A stretch of 23,749 bases of DNA from Oscillospiraceae bacterium (lineage in GTDB: Bacteria > Bacillota > Clostridia > Oscillospirales > Ruminococcaceae): assembly GCA_016298065.1 (NCBI GenBank), contig JAEDDN010000011.1, positions 1 through 23,749 on the forward strand, in the 5' to 3' direction. The position numbers were made by a program, and so were the translations under genes. The notes beneath the pieces were generated by a model. The model saw nothing but the letters and a program-made list of their open reading frames with translations, made no database searches and was not told where the DNA came from. Numbering within the stretch: the first letter of the stretch is position 1; each line of letters begins with the position of its first letter. Shown here piece after piece: positions 7,676-13,982 of this stretch.

Positions 7676-8761
7676 TTACAGTTTTACCGGATTGGAGGTT
7701 AAATATTTCTTAACCATTAAAGCGATTTTAAACACGATTGCGTGGTCAAATTCTCTAAGGTCAAGACCTGTAATCTTTTTAATTTTTTCCAAACGGTAAA
7801 CCAGTGTATTTCTGTGAACAAATAATTTTCTTGAAGTCTCGGAAACATTTAAGTTGTTTTCAAAGAATTTCTGAATGGTAAACAAAGTCTCGTGGTCGAG
7901 CGAATCTATAGAGCCTTGTTTAAACACCTCTTGCAAGAAGGTTTCGCAAAGGGTTGTAGGAAGCTGATAAATAAGTCTTGCTATACCGAGGTTGTCGTAG
8001 GATATGATACTTTCTTCGGTATCGAAAACCTTACCTACCTCTAAAGCAACCTGAGCCTCCTTAAAGGATTTAGCCAAATCCTTTATGCCTACAACGGCAG
8101 TACCTATGCCGACAACGGCTCTGGTGTAAAATTCACTGCTTAAGGTATCTACTATTGAACGTGCAAGCTTCTCCAAATCCTTAGAGTCAATACCCGTTTT
8201 GATTTCCTTTATAAGCACTATATCGTTTTCGCTTATATTAAACACAAAGTCCTTTTGCTTATCCGGGAAAAGATTTTGTATAACGTCATAAGCGGATACG
8301 TCGTTTACCGAGAGTATTCTTATTAAAAATGCAACTCTGCTTACATCTGTATTAAAATGAAGCTCTCTTGCCTTTACATATATGTCGCCCGGTAAGATAT
8401 TGTCGAGAACAACGTTTTTTACAAAGTTGTTTCTGTCGTATTTTTCGTCATAATATTGCTTTATGCTCGAAAGCGCAATCGCAAGAATCTGAGCATATTT
8501 TACCGCAACCTCGTCAACGCCCTCTACAAAAACCGCATAATCAGGTCTGATATGAGGACCGAAGGGCTTATAGGTATAGCCGTCACGAATAAAGATATCA
8601 TGTGAATCAGACAAATCCAGTGCAATAAACTCGTTAGTCATACCTATCTTTGACAACTCGCTGCAAGCGATAATTGACGCTGTTTCGTCTACAACTCCTA
8701 TAACTCGGTTGATAGTGTCACGCATTTGATGCACTACGCCTTGAAATAATCTGTTAGCCAT
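7676..8761 (-). CDS. CdaR/PucR-type transcriptional regulator
   Basis: This is a sugar-diacid-regulator-like transcription factor, 361 residues. An N-terminal putative diacid-recognition domain spans about 1-130. A GGDEF-like CdaR middle domain spans about 135-245 (VAFLIRIL ... AVVGIGTAVVGIKDLAKSFKEAQVAL). The C-terminal PucR helix-turn-helix spans about 290-345 (NNLNVSETSRKLFVHRNTLVYRLEKIKKITG). The ATG at 8761 has GGAG 6 nt upstream. The frame stays open upstream to 8893, but that part is a structured leader with no good ribosome site, so I reject the longer form. It is the first gene of the cluster leading into ftsEX, so it may sense a metabolite and set expression of the wall-splitting genes. 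No ligand can be read from the sequence. Assignment to the CdaR family is firm; the regulon is inference. Confidence 0.9.
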   Translation of the reverse strand: MANRLFQGVVHQMRDTINRVIGVVDETASIIACSELSKIGMTNEFIALDLSDSHDIFIRDGYTYKPFGPHIRPDYAVFVEGVDEVAVKYAQILAIALSSIKQYYDEKYDRNNFVKNVVLDNILPGDIYVKARELHFNTDVSRVAFLIRILSVNDVSAYDVIQNLFPDKQKDFVFNISENDIVLIKEIKTGIDSKDLEKLARSIVDTLSSEFYTRAVVGIGTAVVGIKDLAKSFKEAQVALEVGKVFDTEESIISYDNLGIARLIYQLPTTLCETFLQEVFKQGSIDSLDHETLFTIQKFFENNLNVSETSRKLFVHRNTLVYRLEKIKKITGLDLREFDHAIVFKIALMVKKYLTSNPVKL

Positions 8762-8897
8762 AATAATCTCCATTCTGCCGCTATGCGTCAGCACACAAAT
8801 AAAAATCTTCAAAAAGCGGCAATGTGAAGATTTAATAAGTGTACTGCTAAGCCGTTTTTCAGTGAACGGCACACTTATTTTTGGCACAGACACTTAT
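8762..8897 (-). promoter_or_regulatory. Structured 5' leader of the cdaR-ftsEX cluster
   Basis: Minus-strand RNA from this stretch can form two stems. A long stem pairs AATAAGTGT (8834-8842) with ACACTTATT (8871-8879) and GCCGTT (8851-8856) with AACGGC (8865-8870), with an 8-nt one-sided bulge. A second, terminator-like hairpin pairs 8833-8826 with 8810-8803 (AAATCTTC/GAAGATTT) and runs into TTATTT. The loop of the second hairpin holds TGCCGCT (8821-8815), which is perfectly complementary to AGCGGCA (8782-8776) just before the ribosome site. ACACTTAT also recurs at 8890-8897. It resembles an attenuator, but no known riboswitch class is recognised. Confidence 0.5.
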
Positions 8898-9360
8898 AGA
8901 AAAATTACAAGTGCCCTTACTTTGATTTAAAAATATTTGCCTAGTTATAATAATTGTAATAAAAAAACGGCAATTTTGCAATATAATATTTAAAAAATAT
9001 CCGAAAAAATCAGCAAAAACAAATAAATTTTTTATTTTTTTATGAATATTTGTTCAATTTGTTACAAATTATAACACTATTTGAGCATTCAAATGTTAAT
9101 ATACCTTGAATATTTTTTGTGAATTTTATAATATAGCCGCTAAATTTTTGGCAATAATATTTACTTTTATTACAAAGCCATATATCACTTTATATATCAA
9201 GCCGATTAAATCCGAGCTTTTTACTCTGTTTATTATCCTTTAAGTCATAAAAGTATAAAATATCTTCTCACATTATTTTATTACAATGTTCATTCTACCT
9301 TTTGTAGTCTATCGGGCATATTATACAATTTGTTATATCACTTAACTATCCGCAAATACA
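8898..9360. other. AT-rich gene-free region upstream of cdaR
   Basis: No credible gene is present: the strand is extremely A/T-rich, with frequent stops in all frames. It sits between the cdaR leader and the msmX terminator, both on the minus strand, so it is the upstream control region of the cdaR cluster. The only sites I can support are the extended -10 and the overlapping palindrome at 9056-9076. Confidence 0.7.
9056..9076 (-). promoter_or_regulatory. Candidate extended -10 promoter with overlapping palindrome
   Basis: On the minus strand TGTTATAAT (9076-9068) is a perfect extended -10 (TGnTATAAT); the -35 region is poor. A 15-bp palindrome AATTTGT-T-ACAAATT (9056-9070) overlaps the -10 and the expected start point, as an operator would. 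A start near 9061 would give the cdaR transcript a leader of about 300 nt. Confidence 0.45.
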
Positions 9361-9361
9361 A

Positions 9362-9392
9362 AAAGCGTTTCACCATTTCGGTGAAACGCTTT
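9362..9392 (-). terminator. Intrinsic terminator of the msmX-type ATPase gene
   Basis: A 13-bp perfect stem AAAGCGTTTCACC (9362-9374) / GGTGAAACGCTTT (9380-9392) with a 5-nt loop is followed on the minus strand by a T-rich run. It lies 16 nt beyond the stop codon. Confidence 0.92.
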
Positions 9393-9408
9393 AATAAGTA
9401 ACTTTAAA

Positions 9409-10530
9409 TTATTCAGCTGAGATAACCTTTTCTGTTTCTCTGTCGAATATGTGAAGGTTATTAACATCAATAGCCATTTTAACGGTATCGCCTGCTTTAG
9501 CAGTTGAACGTGCAGATACTCTTGCGATTAAGTTCATACCGTCTAATACTAAGTAAAGGTATGTTTCTGCACCCATCATTTCGGTAACTTCTACCTGGCA
9601 GTCGATAACGCCTGTTGTAGCTGCGGAAATAAACATTTCTTCATCGTGTAAGTGTTCAGGACGGAAGCCGATAATAACTTCTCTGCCGATGCTGTTTTTG
9701 ATTTCCGGGGAAACCTTACCCTCAGGCAATTCAATAACATACTCGTTTTCATTACCGAATTTAACGCCGATTTTATCGCCTACATTAACGATAGTTGCGT
9801 CGATAAAGTTCATCTGTGGTGAACCGATAAAGCCTGCAACGAATACGTTAGCCGGATGTGAGTAAAGGTTTTGAGGTGTGTCAACCTGTTGAATAAAGCC
9901 GTCCTTCATAACAACGATTCTTGTACCCATTGTCATAGCTTCGATTTGGTCGTGGGTTACATAGATAAATGTTGTACCTAAACGAGCGTGTAATTTTGAA
10001 ATTTCGGTTCTCATCTGAGCACGAAGCTTAGCGTCGAGGTTTGAAAGAGGTTCGTCAAGTAAGAATACCTGTGGTTCACGAACGATAGCACGACCTAATG
10101 CAACACGCTGGCTCTGACCGCCTGACAAAGCCTTTGGCTTTCTGTCTAAAAGGTGAGAGATGTCAAGAATTCTTGCAGCTTCTTCAACTCTGCGCTTAAT
10201 TTCTTCCTTACGAACCTTTCTGAGTTTTAAGCCGAAAGCCATATTTTCAAAAACGGTCATGTGAGGATAAAGTGCATAGTTTTGGAAAACCATTGCAATA
10301 TCTCTGTCTTTAGGAGCTATGTCGTTTACTAATTTATCACCGATGTAAAGCTCACCCTCTGTGATTTCTTCCAAACCGGCTATCATACGGAGCGTTGTTG
10401 ACTTACCGCAACCTGAAGGACCTACCAAAATGATAAATTCCTTATCTTCAATATCAAGATTGAAGTCGGATACTGCTACAACGTTGCCCGGATATTTTTT
10501 GTAAATACCTTTTAAAGATAAACTTGCCAT
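9409..10530 (-). CDS. Sugar ABC transporter ATP-binding protein, MsmX/UgpC type
   Basis: This ATPase energises carbohydrate ABC importers (CUT1 family), 373 residues. Walker A is GPSGCGKST (37-45) and the Q-loop Gln is about 83. The signature is LSGGQSQRVALGRA (135-148; relatives usually have LSGGQRQ). Walker B is VFLLDEPLSNLDAKLR (155-170), and the switch His is in VTHDQIEAMT. A C-terminal TOBE/MalK-like regulatory region follows (about 235-373). No permease or sugar-binding protein is nearby. It is terminated separately, so it fits the shared, stand-alone multi-sugar ATPase seen in Firmicutes (MsmX). The ribosome site is GGAGG at 10542-10546, 11 nt before ATG. The sugar range cannot be read from the sequence. 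Confidence 0.93.
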   Translation of the reverse strand: MASLSLKGIYKKYPGNVVAVSDFNLDIEDKEFIILVGPSGCGKSTTLRMIAGLEEITEGELYIGDKLVNDIAPKDRDIAMVFQNYALYPHMTVFENMAFGLKLRKVRKEEIKRRVEEAARILDISHLLDRKPKALSGGQSQRVALGRAIVREPQVFLLDEPLSNLDAKLRAQMRTEISKLHARLGTTFIYVTHDQIEAMTMGTRIVVMKDGFIQQVDTPQNLYSHPANVFVAGFIGSPQMNFIDATIVNVGDKIGVKFGNENEYVIELPEGKVSPEIKNSIGREVIIGFRPEHLHDEEMFISAATTGVIDCQVEVTEMMGAETYLYLVLDGMNLIARVSARSTAKAGDTVKMAIDVNNLHIFDRETEKVISAE

Positions 10531-10614
10531 AATGAATGTGGCCTCCTATTAAAATAATTTCAGTTAATTTTTAAAAAATTTCATGCATAAATTCACACAA
10601 AATTATTTTAATAT

Positions 10615-10623
10615 ATCATAACA
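10615..10623 (-). promoter_or_regulatory. Candidate extended -10 promoter of the msmX-type gene
   Basis: On the minus strand TGTTATGAT matches the extended -10 (TGnTATnAT) about 85 nt upstream of the start. No good -35 is present. The surrounding DNA is very AT-rich, which limits confidence. Confidence 0.4.
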
Positions 10624-10723
10624 GATAATTTCAAAAAATAACAGTACCTTTATATCCAAACTTTTATAAAAACTTTATGAAATATCAACAATATTACACA
10701 AAGTTTAAAAAAGTAAAGCAAAG

Positions 10724-11455
10724 CTACTGCCTTTTTATAAACAAAAAATTTTCAACTTCTTTGTGCATAATTTCTTTGCACTCGCCTTCGGCAAGATTTT
10801 CGTCAAGCTTAAGCTCACCCATTGATATGCGCCTTAGTGCCTCTACCCTGTTGCCCACAGCCGCAAACATTCGCTTTACCTGATGATATTTGCCCTCACA
10901 TATTGTTATGCTGATATCGTAATCCTCGTTATCCTCAAGCCTTTTTAGCTTTGCCGGCATACATTTATATCCATCAGCAAGCTCTATACCTTTTTCAATC
11001 AGCTTTATATCCTCGTCGGAAATTTCTTTTATAAGCTTTGCTATATATGTTTTTTCAACGTGGTTTTTGGGCGAAAGGGCTTTGTGCGCCAGCTCGCCGT
11101 CGTCGGTTATAATTAAAAGCCCCGTAGTGTCTTTATCAAGCCTGCCCACAGGGAAAAGCCCTTTTCTTATAAACTCATCGGGCAAAAGGTCAAGGACTGT
11201 CTTTTCGTTTTTATCCTCTGTTGCGCTCACAACGCCCTTGGGCTTATTTAACATAATATAAATATACTCTTTGTATTTTATTTCCCTGCCCGAATATGTT
11301 ACCGCATCGTTTTGCGGGTCAATTTTCATATCCGACTTTACCTTAGCCGAACCGTTTACCGTAACAAGCCCTTTTTTAATAAGGTCTTTAAGCTCTTTTC
11401 TCGAGCATACGCCCTGAGAGGAAAAAAATTTATCAAGTCTTATATATTCCGACAT
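10724..11455 (-). CDS. rsuA: 16S rRNA pseudouridine synthase, RsuA/RluB family
   Basis: This enzyme isomerises a uridine in ribosomal RNA to pseudouridine. The 243-residue protein has an N-terminal S4 RNA-binding domain (about 1-50: MSEYIRLDKFFSSQGVCSRKELKDLI) and the TruA/RsuA-like catalytic domain. The catalytic Asp107 is in GRLDKDTTGLLIITDDG, and a VEKTY segment follows, as expected. The SPKNHVEKTY stretch resembles RsuA (16S position 516 type) more than RluB (23S), but this assignment is by memory of the families. AGGGTGA lies 4 nt before ATG. The stop is TAG. It is an isolated monocistronic gene between the ATPase gene and tRNA-Leu. Confidence 0.9.
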   Translation of the reverse strand: MSEYIRLDKFFSSQGVCSRKELKDLIKKGLVTVNGSAKVKSDMKIDPQNDAVTYSGREIKYKEYIYIMLNKPKGVVSATEDKNEKTVLDLLPDEFIRKGLFPVGRLDKDTTGLLIITDDGELAHKALSPKNHVEKTYIAKLIKEISDEDIKLIEKGIELADGYKCMPAKLKRLEDNEDYDISITICEGKYHQVKRMFAAVGNRVEALRRISMGELKLDENLAEGECKEIMHKEVENFLFIKRQ

Positions 11456-11502
11456 AACTTCACCCTAACGTTTAATTAAGTATAATAAATGTGCTTAAGC
11501 AT

Positions 11503-11511
11503 AGTATAACA
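11503..11511 (-). promoter_or_regulatory. Candidate extended -10 promoter of rsuA
   Basis: On the minus strand TGTTATACT (11511-11503) is a good extended -10, about 48 nt upstream of the ATG. A 10-bp palindrome, TGCTTAAGCA (11492-11501), lies at the expected start point. Confidence 0.45.
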
Positions 11512-11548
11512 TTTTTTTCGTAATATAAAAAGTGAGTGCTTAAACTAC

Positions 11549-11582
11549 AAAATCCCCGAAGACATAAATCTTCGGGGATTTT
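11549..11582 (-). terminator. Intrinsic terminator of tRNA-Leu
   Basis: A perfect 14-bp inverted repeat (11549-11562 and 11569-11582, 6-nt loop) with a CCCCGAAGA core directly abuts the encoded CCA of the tRNA. It fits the minus-strand tRNA transcript. Confidence 0.85.
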
Positions 11583-11671
11583 TGGTGCCGGAAACCGGAC
11601 TTGAACCGGTACGAGAAAAAAATCTCACGGGATTTTAAGTCCCGGGCGTCTGCCTATTCCGCCACTCCGGC
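11583..11671 (-). tRNA. tRNA-Leu(UAA)
   Basis: On the minus strand the sequence folds as a class II tRNA. The acceptor stem GCCGG.../...CCGGC and CCA 3' end are genomically encoded. The anticodon loop CTTAAAA gives anticodon UAA, which reads UUA/UUG. A long variable arm (TGAGA...TCTCG) is typical of tRNA-Leu, and the T-arm has GGTTCAAGTCC. The total is 89 nt including CCA. Confidence 0.96.
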
Positions 11672-11716
11672 AAAAATATAAGCGTCAAGCAACCTATGAA
11701 TTGCCTAACAAAGTAT

Positions 11717-11745
11717 ATGATACATCATTCTTTTTTGTTTGTCAA
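11717..11745 (-). promoter_or_regulatory. Promoter of tRNA-Leu
   Basis: TTGACA (11745-11740), a 17-nt spacer and TATCAT (11722-11717) lie on the minus strand about 46 nt before the mature tRNA 5' end. Confidence 0.85.
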
Positions 11746-11983
11746 CACTTTTTTAGCATACATACAAGCTACCTTTTTAATTACAAATATATACTTAAAA
11801 TTTCAAATTTTAAGTGTTTTTTTAATGCGCATTGGATATTATCAACACATCATTTGCTGGCTTTTACTGTAAATTTTACAAAAATGTGCCTTTACTTTTA
11901 ACACCTCACATTGTATCATAATAATGTAGCAAAATTATTAAAAAGGTATTTTATATAAATTATATTAACGGAGGCAGTCAAAT
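11746..11983 (+). other. AT-rich intergenic region before the VanW gene
   Basis: No gene is seen. It holds an 11-bp inverted repeat around one central base (ACTTAAAATTT at 11793-11803, AAATTTTAAGT at 11805-11815), followed by GTTTTTTT, which could be a weak plus-strand terminator or an operator. A weak possible promoter for the next gene is TTTACT (11891-11896), 17 nt, TATCAT (11914-11919). GGAGG precedes the VanW ATG by 9 nt. Confidence 0.5.
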
Positions 11984-13831
11984 ATGCGTAAAGTCGCCAA
12001 AAGTCATAATCCTTCAGGCGCCACTTTAAATGCGGACGGAATAATAATGCTCGACAGCATGGAAAAAGAGTCGTCTTATTCTGCGCCTTCCGAGCTTCAA
12101 GTACCGCAAACAGAAGAAGTACACGAGGCACAGGAAGAATTACATAGCCAGACAGATGAAATGTTACCGTCAGAAGAAGTCAAAGCGAAAAAAGGCTTAA
12201 ACAAAAAGCTTGTAATAATGCTGTCCGTTACTGCCGCAGTGCTTATAGCTGCTTCGGTTACGGCTTTCACGCTGATAAATTCCTACAACAACAAGTTAAA
12301 CAGCGTTATCGACAAAGACACCTTTTACGACGGCATTGTCGTGCAGGGCGTAGAGCTTGGCGGAAAGACTATGAAGGAAGCCAAGGCACTTTTAAAGGAA
12401 GTCGAGCCTGATTTGCGTGACGAGGTGGATATAACCGTTTCTTACGGTGATAAGGTATATTCCTATAGCCAAGACGACTTTAAATTTACATACAACACAG
12501 ACGAGGTTTTAGAAAAAGCCTATGCGGTAGGCAGGTCGGGAAGCAAACAAAAACGCTACGACAAAGTTATGGATTTAAAGGAAAACCCCGAAAGCTTTTC
12601 TATCGAAGCTACAATTTCAGATGATAACGTGCCCGAAATTGTAGAAAAGATTAAAACCGATATAAACTTTGACGCAGTTGAATCTCACGTTTCGAGTTTT
12701 GTGCCGTTTGCCGCAGAGGGAAGTAAGTTCACCTTTGTCGAAGGCACAAAAGGCCTTGCGATTGACGAAGAAGCGCTTTCTTCCTCGCTAAGTGAGCTGA
12801 TAAACAGCGAGGTTAAAAAAGGCAATATTGAGGTCAGTGCAAACGAAATACCGTATACATACAGCGTTGACGATATAAGGGCAAACACTAAGTTTTTAAG
12901 CACCTTCTCCACCGTTTCCACCAACAATTCAAACGGCAATCACAATATGGCTTTGGCTTTAAGCAAGGTAAACGGTACAACACTTCAGCCGGGCGAGGTT
13001 TTCTCGTTCTGTACTACAACAGGCAACTCAAACAACGGCTCACTCGGATATGTTGAGGCAGGAGTTATAAGTAAGGGTAAGCTTATCCAAGACTTCGGTG
13101 GAGGTATCTGCCAGGCTTCTTCCACGCTTTACGGCGCAGTTATCAGAGCCGACCTCGGTATAGTTACACGTTCAAATCACTCGTGGCCGTCCACCTATGT
13201 TCCTATAGGACTTGACGCCGCAATAAACTACCCGGGCACCGATTTTCAGTTTATAAACAACACCGCATTCCCGATATTTATAGAAGCTACAATGAGCGGC
13301 AAGCGTCTTACCGTAAATATTTACGGCGCACCCAGCAGCGAATGGGATGAAATCAGGGTTACTTCTACTCAAACCTCATCTACCGAACCCGCAGATCCTA
13401 GTTATATAAACGACTCTACTCTTGCAAAGGGCGTTACCGAAGTAGAACGCACAGCGCACACGGGATATACGGCGTCCGCAGAAAAGATATATTACAAAAA
13501 CGGCGTCGAAGTAAAACGTGAGGCTTTGCCAAGCTCAAACTACAAGGCTATCAGTGCTATAATAAGAGTAGGTACCGGTACTGCTATGTCTACTCCTTCG
13601 ACACGTCAGTCGGGCGGCTCTTCCGGAGCTCCTGCTTCAAGCTCTGCGGCCCCTGCGCCGTCAAGCAAACCTGCTCCGAGCTCTACGGCACCTGCTCCTT
13701 CGTCAAGTCAGTCCTCTTCCGGTTCCACGGCTGATACTTCGAGCTCTACATCAACGTCGTCTTCAACCGAACCTGAAGTAAGCTCAGCGACAGACTCCGA
13801 AGTCTCATCCGAAGAAGCAATCGGCGAATAA
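11984..13831 (+). CDS. VanW-family membrane-anchored envelope protein with G5-like domain
   Basis: The 615-residue protein has an acidic cytoplasmic N terminus (1-74) and one membrane segment (about 75-97), giving type II topology. Two peptidoglycan-binding-4-like repeats span about 110-220 and 225-295. A VanW domain spans about 300-450, with the conserved core GGGICQASSTLYGAV (372-386) and NHSWP (398-402). A G5-like segment spans about 480-530. A Ser/Ala/Pro/Thr-rich low-complexity tail (about 535-615) ends in acidic residues. The tail could span or decorate the wall. VanW proteins occur near glycopeptide resistance genes but are widespread in Clostridia without them; no van genes are here, so resistance should not be inferred. 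The biochemical role is unknown, probably wall-related. The ribosome site GGAGG is 9 nt before ATG. Confidence 0.9.
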   Translation: MRKVAKSHNPSGATLNADGIIMLDSMEKESSYSAPSELQVPQTEEVHEAQEELHSQTDEMLPSEEVKAKKGLNKKLVIMLSVTAAVLIAASVTAFTLINSYNNKLNSVIDKDTFYDGIVVQGVELGGKTMKEAKALLKEVEPDLRDEVDITVSYGDKVYSYSQDDFKFTYNTDEVLEKAYAVGRSGSKQKRYDKVMDLKENPESFSIEATISDDNVPEIVEKIKTDINFDAVESHVSSFVPFAAEGSKFTFVEGTKGLAIDEEALSSSLSELINSEVKKGNIEVSANEIPYTYSVDDIRANTKFLSTFSTVSTNNSNGNHNMALALSKVNGTTLQPGEVFSFCTTTGNSNNGSLGYVEAGVISKGKLIQDFGGGICQASSTLYGAVIRADLGIVTRSNHSWPSTYVPIGLDAAINYPGTDFQFINNTAFPIFIEATMSGKRLTVNIYGAPSSEWDEIRVTSTQTSSTEPADPSYINDSTLAKGVTEVERTAHTGYTASAEKIYYKNGVEVKREALPSSNYKAISAIIRVGTGTAMSTPSTRQSGGSSGAPASSSAAPAPSSKPAPSSTAPAPSSSQSSSGSTADTSSSTSTSSSTEPEVSSATDSEVSSEEAIGE

Positions 13832-13843
13832 TATTGAAATTTT

Positions 13844-13893
13844 AAAGCATTTTGTTAAAGCGCATTTACCGCTTTGATGAAATGCTTTATTTT
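13844..13893 (+). terminator. Intrinsic terminator after the VanW gene
   Basis: A two-part hairpin pairs AAAGCATTT (13844-13852) with AAATGCTTT (13880-13888), and inside it AAAGCG (13857-13862) with CGCTTT (13870-13875). It is followed by ATTTTT. It lies 12 nt after the stop. Confidence 0.8.
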
Positions 13894-13982
13894 TGCCTTT
13901 ATATATCCTTTAAGTGACTTTTATTATGTTTTGTGATAAAATTATTTTATTACAGGTTATTTTAAATTAAGGAGTACCTATT

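Noticed and set aside
8762..8893. N-terminal extension of the CdaR-type regulator
   Set aside because: The frame is open, but the codons lie in a strongly structured leader and the start has no ribosome site. The ATG at 8761 has GGAG at 6 nt and matches the family N terminus.
11984..13831. Vancomycin resistance gene
   Set aside because: VanW domains are common in Clostridia outside van clusters, and no vanA/B ligase, vanX or vanRS genes are present.
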